Assembly (NCBI GenBank): GCA_008729055.1
Contig: SDUX01000181.1
Span: 1 to 61,739, forward strand
Source: Pyropia haitanensis
Lineage: Eukaryota > Rhodophyta > Bangiophyceae > Bangiales > Bangiaceae
DNA length: 61,739 nt
Reading direction: 5' to 3'
The translations under genes and the position numbers were made by a program. This document shows, piece by piece, positions 34,527 through 46,000 of this stretch (its first letter is position 1; the number at the start of each line of letters is the position of its first letter). The notes below the pieces were generated by a model. It made no database searches. It saw only the letters and a program-made list of their open reading frames with translations, and was not told the DNA's origin.

Positions 34527-35050
34527 AATGGGTGTGACGCGGAGCATTGGGATGAAGGTCGGAATGGGGTAAATGTGTTTGCAAACTACGGTCTCCATTG
34601 TTGGCGTTGATTTGTAATGATACATTGTCTTTGTGAAACAGTACACAGGGCCATTAGCACAAGAATTTGGTATTTCGCAGCGCGAAACGTCGTAGCGTAG
34701 TTGACAAATCACTCGTTGATGGGGTTGGAGAAGTCCCGAGATCGAATATTTCCAGAGCAATTCTTGCATTTAATTGTTTACATTTGCATCAGAAAACACA
34801 ATAAACTTGGTCAAATGTTCTCTTACATACTCATGCTCCCAATTTAATTGGAACTGTTTTGGCCGCGTTCATTTGATGCAAAAAATTGCTGTAGTGCCAC
34901 ACAGGTGTCCCGGCTCCTTCTGGAAGAAAGTGGCCCCCCCTGGAACACACGGCAACACGAAGGATTGCAGCCGTCGGTGTCGAGGTGTGAACGGGAGGGA
35001 GGGTGGGTGGGCGGGAGTGATGGGTGGTGTGGTGCGAGGAGGGGAGTGTG
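34527..35050. other. 3' spacer of methyltransferase A
   Basis: AT-richer sequence to about 34900, then G-rich with GGGTGGGTGGGCGGGAGTGATGGG-like runs leading into the telomere-like array. AATAAA at 34800-34805 is a possible but distant polyadenylation signal. No gene was seen. Confidence 0.55.
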
Positions 35051-35054
35051 TTGG

Positions 35055-35849
35055 GTTCGCGTGGATCGTGGGAAGTGTCGTTAGGGTTAGTGTGTGTTGT
35101 GGGGGAAGTGTCGTTAGGAGGTTAGTGTGTGTTGTGTTGTGGGGGGAAGTGTCGTTAGGGTTAGTGTGTGTGTTGTGGGGGGGAAGTGTCGTTAGGGTTA
35201 GTGTGTGTTGTGGGGGGTGTGTTAGGGGTGTGGTGTGGGGGAAGTGTCGTTAGGGTTAGTGTGTGTTGTGGGGGGGGGGGGGGGGGGGGAAGTGTCGTTA
35301 GGGTTAGTGTGTGTTGTGGGGGAAGTGTCGGGGGGGGGGGGGGGAAGTGTCGGGGGGGGGGGGGGGGTTAGGGTTAGTGTGTGTTGTGGGGGAAGTGTCG
35401 TTAGGGTTAGTGTGTGTTGTGGGGGAAGTGTCGTTAGGGTTAGTGTGTGTTGTGGGGGAAGTGTCGTTAGGGTTAGTGTGTGTTGTGGGGGAAGTGTCGT
35501 TAGGGTTAGTGTGTGTTGTGGGGGAAGTGTCGGTTAGGCGTTAGTGTGTGGTTGTGGGGGAAGTGTCGTTAGGGTTAGTGTGTGTTGTGGGGGAAGTGTC
35601 GTTAGGGTTAGTGTGTGTTGTGGGGGAAGTGTCGTTAGGGTTAGTGTGTGTTGTGGGGGAAGTGTCGTTAGGGTTAGTGGTGTGTGTGGGGGAAGTGGTC
35701 GTTAGGGTGTGTGTGTTGTGGGGGGAAGTGTCGTTAGGGTTAGTGTGTGTTGTGGGGGAAGTGTCGTTAGGGGTTAGTGTGTGTTGTGGGGGGAAGTGTC
35801 GTTAGGGTTAGTAGTTGTGTTGTGAAGGGGAAGTGTCGTTAGGGTTAGT
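35055..35849. repeat. Telomere-like 33-bp repeat array following module A
   Basis: About 24 imperfect copies of a 33-bp unit contain GAAGTGTCGTTAGGGTTAGT followed by GTGTGTTGTGGGG. TTAGGGTTAG is telomere-like. Single-base and G-run length variants are frequent, with G runs of up to 18 near 35270-35370. The array runs directly into the assembly gap. It shares GAAGTGT..TTAGGGTT with the 30-bp terminal repeat. Confidence 0.85.
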
Positions 35850-36255
35850 NNNNNNNNNNNNNNNNNNNNNNNNNNNNNNNNNNNNNNNNNNNNNNNNNNN
35901 NNNNNNNNNNNNNNNNNNNNNNNNNNNNNNNNNNNNNNNNNNNNNNNNNNNNNNNNNNNNNNNNNNNNNNNNNNNNNNNNNNNNNNNNNNNNNNNNNNNN
36001 NNNNNNNNNNNNNNNNNNNNNNNNNNNNNNNNNNNNNNNNNNNNNNNNNNNNNNNNNNNNNNNNNNNNNNNNNNNNNNNNNNNNNNNNNNNNNNNNNNNN
36101 NNNNNNNNNNNNNNNNNNNNNNNNNNNNNNNNNNNNNNNNNNNNNNNNNNNNNNNNNNNNNNNNNNNNNNNNNNNNNNNNNNNNNNNNNNNNNNNNNNNN
36201 NNNNNNNNNNNNNNNNNNNNNNNNNNNNNNNNNNNNNNNNNNNNNNNNNNNNNNN
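35850..36255. other. Assembly gap (406 N)
   Basis: A run of N separates the telomere-like array from the truncated helicase B. About 1.9 kb of coding sequence plus a promoter are missing relative to helicase A, so the stated gap length is probably a placeholder. Confidence 0.99.
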
Positions 36256-37551
36256 AAGGTCGCTCGTGTGCTCCTGGTGCCGCATGTCAACGCGCTAATG
36301 CGATTGCTGCACCACGAGCGGTACGACTCGCGTCCCGCTCGCGTCGGCGGCCAGGGCAAGACGCGCTGTGACATTGGCCTCGTCATGCCCTTCCTGTCGG
36401 TCGTCTACCCGTCGGTGTCACCGCCGTGTCGCCCGCAAACCGCGGCGGCGCGGTGGGCGTCGACGCGAGCGAAGCGGCGCGGACGGCAAAGTACCTGGAC
36501 GCGACGGGGGCGCAGCATCTGGCGGGCGCCATGCTCTTTGGCACCCACATTGCCAACGCCCGAGCGTTTATGGACATTGAGTCCGAGTCTGTCGAGGCGT
36601 CGTTCAAGCTCATCCAGGAGGCTACCGACCCGTCGTCTACGACCGCAGCTGCCTACATCGTGCAGCTGTACGCCCACGGCGAAAGCATCGGTCGAGCCGA
36701 GGCGGTCGCCCCCGCCTTTCTACCGTGTGACGAGCCGGAGCACCTGGCGGGTGCCCCAGAGGAGGCCATGTGCGGCTCGCTGCTGTCGCAGGGTCTACAC
36801 CTCAGCACCATCACTCTCGGCGACCGGGTGGCCAAACTACAGCGCCTCGCCATGCAAGAAATGACAGAGCTGCTCTTTGGCTACGACCCCGAGCCGTCTG
36901 GCTTTTTTCGCAGAGGCCGTCCACCTCACCGACATCCCCAATCGCCAAGTACCCGGCGTCTCGTTTTTGCAGATGCCGGCCAACCAGGCCCTGCTGCGAC
37001 GCTGGCAGGCTCACTTTTTGGCGTCGGGAGTGCTGGACTCGCCCTCTTGCCCTGTCCGCCCGGCGGTCAAGACGCCCACCACCACTGCCGCTGGTGGTGG
37101 TGGCTGCTGCCGCCGACACCACCAACCCCAACACCACCGACCCCCCCCCTTTGTCTGACCCGGTGCTGGAGGTCGACCCGTCCGCCCCACCCGTCATCAC
37201 GGACGCTGCCGGGCTCGCGGCGTGGCGCAAAAAGCTGGACCGTCTTCGCGCCCGCCTGTGGGCAATCGTCCACGCCGTCGGCGGCGCGCCACCGCGGCAG
37301 ACCGAGAGTGCCGCGCTCACCATCTGCCCGTCTACGGCCCGCTCGCGGCGCGGTCTGTACGTCCACAAAGGCTCTGTCTACACCATCCTGACCTACCACA
37401 AGGCCCAAGTCGAGCACCAAGGCCGCGGCCGACCCATCATTCGTTGGCTGGACGCTGCCAATCCACGCTCCTGCTCCTGTACATGGTGTTTTTGGAAACG
37501 TTGGAGGCGTACTTTGCCCGCGCTCGTCCGGCGGGTGCCAGCGCCGGCTCT

Positions 37552-37582
<31 letters not shown>

Positions 37583-38121
37583 CATCGTCGTCGGCCGTGT
37601 CCATCTGGTCCTCCCTGTCCGACCGCTCCCTGCTGTTTCGAGACTGTCGTGGGCAACCTCTCCCCGTGCGCGCCCTCTCGACGGCCTTTGAGGTGGACTT
37701 GTTGGGTGGTGCGTCGTTGTTGCCCATCGGCGTTCGAATCTACCGCCAGTGGGCAGCTGCAGTGGCCAAGCTGGTGACCAAGATGGACATCTCCGACCCC
37801 CACTTTGGGGACCCCGACGGCGTGTGTGGCGACGCCGTCGCGTCGCTGGCCTCTGCCTTCCCTGGTGTCCCAGACTGGGGACGCGTGCTGGAGCTCCAGA
37901 GCGGCCACAGCACGCGCACGGCCGCGACCAACTACGCGGGCGACCCGAGCCTGTCGTTTGGAGACGTCAACAACTCGTCCTTTTTCCTATTCAAGGGCGG
38001 CTCCCTGCGCTGGCACGCGTCTTTGGGCTTGGCGTCCAACCACTTTCCCAACCACCTGCGCCACCCCCTCGCCGAGCAGCAGTGCATGCGCATCGTCGCG
38101 GCTGGTCCGAGTGCTGCTGCC

Positions 38122-38153
<32 letters not shown>

Positions 38154-38291
38154 CGCCGCTGGTGCGGCCGCCGGCCGTTCGGCCGTAGCGCACGGTCCGC
38201 GCCACCACTCTCTTTTGGGACAGGCGAGTGGGGGCGGCGTCACCGCGACTAGGCCCGCCGCTGCCGCCGCCGCCTCCGCCGCCTCTGGTCC

Positions 38292-38336
<45 letters not shown>

Positions 38337-39597
38337 CGCCAGCCGGGCCGCGACGGGTGCGTCCGCGGCGGCATTGTCGTCCAATGTCGGGCCCAGCCTG
38401 GAAGAGCAGATGTGCCGCCCTCGGCGCCTGCCTGCGGCCCAAGTTGTCAAGGCTGTGGACACCTCTGTCAAGGAAGTTTTTGGCGCAGGTGCAGCCGGCC
38501 TGTACAAGTCTGAAGAGCAGCGGCAAGCCGTGCACGCCGTTGCGGTGGCGCGTGATCCGCAGACGCTGCTCATCGTCTTGCCAACGGGTGGCGGCAAGAC
38601 CCTCTCCTTTCTCGGCCCCGCTCGCGCCGAGGCAGCGGCTGCTACGGCTTTTGCGCTGGCCGCCGCTGCCCGCGCCGCTGCTGCAGCTGTGCGTCCCGGC
38701 CAGAGCGTGTCCCAGCAGGGAGCAGCGTCAGCCATCGCCGACTCGTTGTCGCACCGGACGCTCTTGTGGTCGACGTACGCGGCGGCAGCAGCGGACGCCG
38801 GGCGGGCGGACAACCAGTTGGGACCCGCCGTGACGATCGTACTGACGCCGACGCGGGCTGTTACTGCCAATGTGCTCACTGCCGCCAACCAGCTAAGCGT
38901 TCCTGTCTCTGTTTGGCGGCGTGGCGGCGCTTCCACCCGCAATTCTACCGCGGCGATCGTCGTGCTCGACGTGTGCACAGCGGTGCAGGACATGGCGGCC
39001 TTTCTCGAGTTTCTGCGCCACCTCGAAGGGGTCTGCCGTCTGGCCCGTGTGGTTGTTGATGAAGTGCACCTCCTCCCTCTGTGGTCAACCTTTCGCAACC
39101 ACATGATGCACGTCCGCTCCATCCTCTCGCAGCTCTCCTGCCCGCTCATCCTCCTGACAGCGACGGCCCCTCCTGCATGGCTCACCACCCTCCTTTCGTT
39201 TGTGGGCACGCCGCCTAGCAGGCCATTTGCCACCATTCGGCCCGTGTCTACCCGACGGGTCAACATCCGCTACATTGTCGAGCACAGCCGGCGCCCCTTT
39301 GCAAACAGCATGGCACCGGCAGCCAACAGGGCGCTCCACGACGCGGTTGCGCAACGCGTTGCGGAGCAGGTGCGGCAGATTGGCAACCCGTCGGGCGACG
39401 CTTCGGGCCGCTCTGCGGTCATTGGCGTCTTTTGCGAGACGGTGGAAGAGGTCAACGGCGTTGCCAACAGCTTGTGTGGCATCCCCAGACATCGTGCCGA
39501 GCCCCCGCCGCGGCCTGCTCTTCACGACATGCGTGACGTGGCCGTCCTCAAGTTCCACGCTGCGGCAGCCACCATTGCGCAGCGTGTCCCAGAGGCC

Positions 39598-39641
<44 letters not shown>

Positions 39642-41553
39642 GGCGGCGGCGCCCCTTGGTGCCCCCCGTGCTCCCGCCGCACCTGCCCACTCCTCCGCAC
39701 CGGTTGTCTCGGCGAGCGCCTCTGGCCCCACGAGCGGCACGACCCGCGCCGGTGGCGATGGCGGCGGCGGTGACCCCGAGCCCGACACGCGGCCAACGTT
39801 CCATGTGCACACCCTCTTTTCCGATGGCGGCCGCCCAGCTGATGACGCCTCCTTGATCGCGTCGTACACCGGCAGCAAGTCCGCGGCCGAGGTCGTGGCT
39901 TCCACCATCGCGCGCCCGTCTGTCGGCGTTGTCATCGTCGTCGGCTCTCCTGCGGTTTCGACAGGCACCGACTTCCCCTCCATGGTGTGGGCTTTGTTCC
40001 TCGGCGGTCGAAACCTGTTGACGTTTGGCCAAGCGTCTGGTCGCCTGTGCCGGTCTCCGTCGCTGGTGGGCACGGCGGTCGTGTGGAACCCACAGGGCTA
40101 CTCGCGCGTGCTCATGTCGCAGGCGACGGTCGAGCGGGTGCCCAACTTGGCGGCCCTGGGCAACTTTGACTTGTGGTCTGCCCTCCCTGCTACCGAGTGC
40201 CGCAGGCTCGGCTTGGACGCCACCCTCGATGGCTGTACGCGAGACACGTTTGTGTCGTGCATTGCGGGCGGGTTTGCGCGCTGCGACTATTGTGAGGAGC
40301 AGCAGCAGCGGCTGAAGCGCCGTCGCGAGTCGGATGGCGCGGGGTCACCCGCCAACCCTCCCGACTCTGGCGCCAGTGGTGGCCGCCGTGAATACCACCC
40401 TGGCGGCTCTTCCTCTGGCGGCGGGGCAAGTGAGACAGCGGCAGAGCGCAGCGCGCGATTGCGCACTCCTCTGCCGGGGCTTCGTTTTCCGACAAGGAGG
40501 CGCCTGGCAGACGACATGGTCATGACCCCTCCGTCGTCGGGGCCGCCGCCCACGCCGACAACGACCACCCTCATCGAGTCTTCGATGAGAGGTGACACTG
40601 GGGGCCTCAGTCGTGGTCCGGTCATGACGTCGCCGCTGACGCTGTCGCAAGCAGTTGCAGTTCCGCCAACCTCTGTCGTTCCGGGCTCTGCCACTGCTCG
40701 TGGAGGCAGTCGTGCCAATGCCGGCGATGGCCCGTCATCCTCGTCCGCTCCTCCTCCTCCCGCGTCTCTCCAACCCGCCGTGTTTGAGAGTGCCCGCTAC
40801 GCGCTGGCGGATGACCGGGCGCTGGCGGCTTTTGCGCTCACCCAGGAGACTGTTGAGCGAGGCCAGCGTGCAGCACTTGCTGTGTGGCGCAGCTACGACC
40901 AGGGGGGCTACCAGCCGCCATGCTCGTGGTGCCGCGCGCTGTCTGTGCCTGTCTCTGTCGGCATGAAGCACACGTCTTCCTCGTGCTTTATTCGTGTTTG
41001 CATGAACTGCGTTCGACCGAGCATCCTACGCGAGTCGGCGAGGACGCCGACAATGGGAGACGTTTGCTGTCAACCGCGCAGCATTTGCAAGGAGGACCCC
41101 AAGCCTTGGGATCTCAACACGGATGGGCACATCGACCCGACCATCGTTCGCTGTGACGGCTGCTGTTTGCCACGGACGGTGCGCTGCGACGACGAGACGG
41201 CGCACGACATGCACGGGGCAGCGCAACTTGGGCCGACCAAGTGCCCGTGGACGTTGTGCATCAAGGTCATCCTCATCCAGGTGCTCCTGGCGCGCACCCA
41301 CATGTCTGTCGGCAAGCCTGAGTTTGCGCCGGCCTTGTTCAAGGCATGCCAAGTCAAGTGGACGACCCCGCCAAGTCATGCCAGCCAAGGAGCGCCAGAG
41401 CGCCTTATCCCCGACGAGCTGCTGGCGTGGGGGCCCAACACGCGCCAGCAAGGTACAGACGCGATTGCGCGCTGGCTCACGAGCGGCGGTAAGCTGCCCA
41501 ACATCGTTTTGTTTGCACCTGTCTTGGCGCGTGCGTTTGATCTATCGTTTTGA
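36256..41553 (+). CDS. Zinc finger/tyrosine-recombinase-like/RecQ-like helicase, module B copy; 5' partial, four frameshifts
   Basis: The sequence starts at KVARVLLVPHVNAL, equivalent to the helicase A segment encoded at about 12310, so the N-terminus and C2H2 finger are absent or lie in the gap. Frame changes occur at about 36405-36420, in a T6 run at 36903-36908, within the low-complexity stretch 37065-37150, and at about 37455-37466. From 37466 to the TGA at 41551-41553 the frame is intact. Recombinase features are kept: GRPIIRW, RIYRQW, and SGHS...NY with His and Tyr 9 residues apart. The helicase core has PTGGGKT, DEVH, TAT, STGTDFPS and QASGRLCR. The C-terminal Cys cluster and the ending ...LARAFDLSF match copy A. 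All frameshifts lie within about 1.2 kb of the gap, which points to poor local sequence as much as to decay. Poly-Ala inserts come from GCC/GCT runs. Confidence 0.8.
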
Positions 41554-41743
41554 CAATGCGTGAATTTTGAGTTGGCGCCATAAAGCTGAGGAGGGGGAAT
41601 GTTAATTCCGAATTTGTTTCCAATTACATTCGATAAAAAATTCACAACTCACCAAAGTTGGACGTTTCACTGATGGGTCACAACACATGCAGATTTCAAT
41701 ACTTAACTGAAGGACTTGGATCGACACCGCACCGTACCATCCG

Positions 41744-42563
41744 AGTAGTACTACTGATCCACGACATCAGTGGTCCTGCTTGTAACAAAGTCAGCAAGCC
41801 AGTGCTACTGGTGCATGTGCCCAGTAGTGCTACTCGTACCCACTTCACTGAACCCCGCCAGTGGTGCTCCTGGTTCACAACACGACAAGTGCTACTCTTC
41901 TCGAGCTCAGACAGCCAGGCCAGTAGTGCTACTGGAGCATGCAACCAGTAGTGCTACTCCAACCAACTGGACAGGACCCCGCCAGTTGTGGTCTGGGGTG
42001 ACGGGAGAGTAGTGCTACTCGTATCGAGTTGACCAAGGCAGACCAGTAGTACTACTGGGGCACGTGCCCAGTACTGCTAGGACCAAATTCACAGCACCCC
42101 TCCAGTGGTGACGACACCAGTAGTACTACTGGTGACCAGTTCAGACAGCCAGGCCAGAAGTGCTACTCGGGCATGCAACCAGTAGTGCTACTCGAACCAA
42201 CAGGACAGGACCCCGCCAGTTGTGGTCTGGGGTGACGGGAGAGTAGTGCTACTCGTATCGAGTTGACCAAGGCAGACCAGTAGTACTACTGGGGCACGTG
42301 CCCAGTACTGCTACTCGGACCAAATGCACAGCACCCCTCCATTGGTGACGACACCAGTAGTACTACTGGTGTCCAGTTCAGACAGCCACCGAGGTTACTG
42401 CACATGGTCAGCAGGGCCTCTGGGCATTGCCACGAGTAGCAATACTCCCTCCAAGCAGAGTGGTCCATTTTGCATGTGATGTTCAGTAGCACTACTGGTC
42501 GTGGGAGTTGTGGACCTTTTCTGTCCAGGACTGATGGGTCGAGTGTGTACCAGTAGTACTACT
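41744..42563. promoter_or_regulatory. Palindrome cluster upstream of the ParB-dioxygenase gene B
   Basis: AGTAGTACTACT cores with C/G outer arms start at 41744, 42045, 42119, 42279, 42356 and 42552. AGTAGTGCTACT variants start at 41823, 41922, 41947, 42008, 42181 and 42242. An AGTAGCACTACT copy and several degenerate copies also occur. Part of the block (about 41905-42120) is repeated at about 42140-42360. The last perfect site ends about 220 bp before the TATA box. These share GTAGTACTAC with the module A palindromes but have different arms. Confidence 0.85.
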
Positions 42564-42783
42564 GGCAGACGTCTTCCACAATGTCTTTCGTTTCACAGCT
42601 CTCGGTCGAAAACAATTATCGTAAGTGCGACTTAGTTGGACTTACTTTTCTGACAGACCAGTCGCCCGGAATTGTTTTTGACCATTTATTGACCTATTTT
42701 TTTTGGATCACGCGTTTCGATTTACGTGGCCGAGAGACATGCTCGGGCCCCTCGAAATCGGGCCATTGGAAGGGTGTCCGTAT

Positions 42784-42793
42784 CTATAAATAC
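42784..42793 (+). promoter_or_regulatory. TATA box of the ParB-dioxygenase gene B
   Basis: CTATAAATAC lies 229 bp before the ATG at 43014. The same decamer occurs in front of methyltransferase B. Its position rules out the upstream in-frame ATG at 42726 as the start. Confidence 0.75.
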
Positions 42794-43013
42794 CGTGCTT
42801 GTGACGTCCGTCCAGGTCTTCTTTGTCCGCCATCCGATCCCCTGCCTTCACTCCAAATCTCTGGTACCTCGCGTGCTTACCCCACACCTGCCCTTCCTTT
42901 GGCAATCACCTCTCCACACTGCTCTCTGTCGGCTCTGTTACGTACCCCCTCACACCGTCTTTTTGCACACCACTTTCCCTTCCCCCTGGGCTCGTCCTCA
43001 CCTTGCCCGCGGC

Positions 43014-46000
43014 ATGGCTCGGTCGCCGCGAAAGGCGACCTCTCGTGCTCGGGGTCGTGGAGGCGGTGGGCGCGGTCGCGGTGGCAGTTCGGCGGCGGCT
43101 GCCGCGGACAGTCCCCGTGCTGCGGATTCTTCTCGCGGCCGCGGTGGGCGTGGTCGTGGACGTGGCGGTCGTGCCGCTGGGGCATCTGCTCGTGGCGGTG
43201 GTGGACCCGCCTCTCGTTCGCCGTCGCCGCAACCTAGTGCTGTCGCCCCTGCGGGCGGTCGCACGCAAGTGGCGGCCTGTGACGCTGCCGAGGCGGCATT
43301 GCTTCTGCGCCCGCCCTCGGAGGCCAGTGATTCTGGCGCTGAGTCTGGTGGCGCTTCTGGCAGCCGGCCGGCGTCTGGGGCTGCGTCTCGGTCGCAGTCC
43401 GGCGAGTCATCTTCCTCCCGCCGCGGCTCCGGCGCGTCTGATGCTGGCGGCAGCGCGCGCGAGTCGGGCGATCAACCCGATGCGGCCCGTTCCGACGGCG
43501 GCGCTGACGAGGCAGGTTCCCGCGGCGACGGGGACGAGTCGGGCTCTGGCTCTGAGGAGAGCTCCAGTGGCAGTGATGGGAGTGGCTCCTCTGGGAGTGG
43601 CTCGAGGGCCTCTCCCCCGGCGGCCAAGACTCCCGAGCCTTTGTCAGGCGCTGGTCGGTCCGGCGCCCTTCGACAGACCCGCCTGCCGACGCGTTCGTCC
43701 AAGGACGCCTCTGGCGCTTCCACGGCGTCTGCTGCGCGGACACCGTCGTCCCGTGTTGCAGCACCGCGGCGGCCATCGGCGTCATCCGCTGCGGCGTCGC
43801 GTCGGGTGCCGCTGTTGGACCAGAACCTGTCGGTCACTGTGCGCGGCATCGAGTTCACCCCGGACGCATCGGGGTCCGTCGTTCCGACGGCGGGGTCGTC
43901 TGCTTCGGCGGCTCAGCGTTTCGCCCGCCTCTACAAGGTCACCATGATCATCGGTCGGGTGCGCAACGTTCGCGTGCTCGTCCGATCCGTGCGTGATACC
44001 GAGCACGCCGACGTCAAGAAGTACATCAACTCGTTTTCTACGACGGGCTACGATTGGGCGCACGGCATGATCAAGGTGACGGAGGACTTTACGCTGGGCA
44101 ACCAACGCGCGTTTGATCCGTTGGTGGTTGGCGAGGATGGTGTGCTGGAGGACAAGAGTGACCGGCAGTACGTCACCGTCGACGGGCACCACCGACAGAT
44201 GGCGTTGGTGACCGTCTTGGAGCGGAAGCTCCCGAATGCGTCGGAGACCTGTCGGTACGCCCTCGTCAAGCGTCGCGACGGCAAGCCGATGACGGAGACG
44301 GAAGTGCTGTCGTTGGGTTTCGACTCGAACGAGTCGACGGTGCAGACCAAGGCCATGGACACTGCCGACGTCGTCGTCTTCCTTTGCCACTGGGTTCTCG
44401 GTAGGCACAACGAGCGGCGCGCCAAGCATCAGGCGGGTCTCAAGCTTGGTGTCACGCAGCCGTCTGAGCTCATGGACGAGCTGCTCAAGGAGAAGATTGG
44501 CGGCTTGTGCAAGAACGACGGGACGCTGGCGTACGGGGACGCCAGCATGCGCCGCATGATCAACATTGGCTTGTTGTCTTTGGAGGACAACCAGTCGACG
44601 AGGTACATGGTCGAGAAGTTGAAGGCGTCCAAGGTCAAGGATGGGTGCGATGGCTCCTTCTCCCTCGACACCCTCATCTCGCCTATCATGCTGCACGCCG
44701 AGACCATCCATGCGGACAAGAAAGCGGTGCGTCTTCTTCTTCTCAAGATGGCGTGGGAGTACACGTGCCATCGTACGGCCGACAAGAAGGTGCGTCGGCT
44801 CGTGGCTGGCAGTGACGGCTCGTTCTACGCCTGCGCGGTGCTCTTCATCAAGCACCTTCAAGATGCGACGTTGAACAAGATCAAGGAGAAAGGCGGCACG
44901 CCCAACAGTGTCCGGTCTCTGTGGTCCGGCAAGGGCAAGCAGCCGGCAGGAGCGCCGGCGGCTCCTTCTGTGGCCGCCCCTGCACCCGCGTCCGCCGAGG
45001 AGTCCGTCCAAGCCGCCACGATCCACGCGTCGACGGGGTCTCTGGACCTGCTGCAGCAGACGCGGCCGGGAGCAACCATGACGTTGGGCGACGAGCTGAC
45101 GACGCTCTTCGTCCAGGACTTCACGGAAGCTGGTCTCGAGAGAGCAAGGGGTGGCTCGTCGGTGAGCAAGCTGGTGCTGGCGGCGACGTGTCCGTTTGTC
45201 GTCGAGCACCTGCCGCGATGGAAGCGCATGGTGGCCGAGTTCATCGAACCTCCTCCGCCGCCGCCGCCGCCGCCGCGCGCCAAGAAGGTCACCAGGAAGA
45301 AGCAGACGAGGACAGCAGGCACCAAGACCAAGTCCAAGAGAGGCAAGAAAACCAAGGCTCGCGCGGAGACAAGTGCCTCTGCCGATGAGATGCCGCCTGT
45401 CGACCAGGCGGACCCGGCTCCTGCTGTTGGCGGACCGTCCGTAGCTGGCGGAGGAGCAGAGACCGGACCCGCCGACGCTGTCGAGCGTCACAACGGCGGC
45501 AACCAAGACGCGGACAAGGCAGGCGCGGGTGGGGAAGGTGGCCCCTGCGACAAGGACGGCGACGCGGCCGGCCAAGGCGGCGGCAACGCAGCCGGTGCTG
45601 GGGACGCCGACGGAGGCGACCGCGTGGAGACGGCCAAGACGGCGGGCAAGCGGAAGCCCGAAGATGATGCCGAGGGCGACAAGCGGCGGAGCAAGCGATC
45701 TCGACATCCTCCTCCGGAGCTCGGTCAGCTCGTGCCTGTTCCGTCCGAGCAGCAGCTACGTAAGGAGGTTTATCGCGGCACATCGGTTCGCGCCAAGTCT
45801 CCGTTTGCTCGTGCGGTACGCCGTGTGGGCGTCAACGGTCGTCGCCAAGGCCGGCACGACATTCGCAACCAAGTTGCTGACAAGCTGTACGAGGACACCG
45901 TCCCTCCCATCTCCGAGACTTATCACGAGGACGCAGCGGCGAATCGGCGCGAGATACTCGAGCCCTACTTTGGGCCTCCCGGTTCGTCCCCTCCGCCGGT

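Noticed and set aside
35055..35849. Coding frames such as repeated VSLGLVCVVGE units
   Set aside because: They are translations of the 33-bp telomere-like repeat and run into the N gap.
42726..43013. Start of the ParB-dioxygenase gene B at 42726
   Set aside because: It lies upstream of the TATA box at 42784. The conserved MARS start is at 43014.
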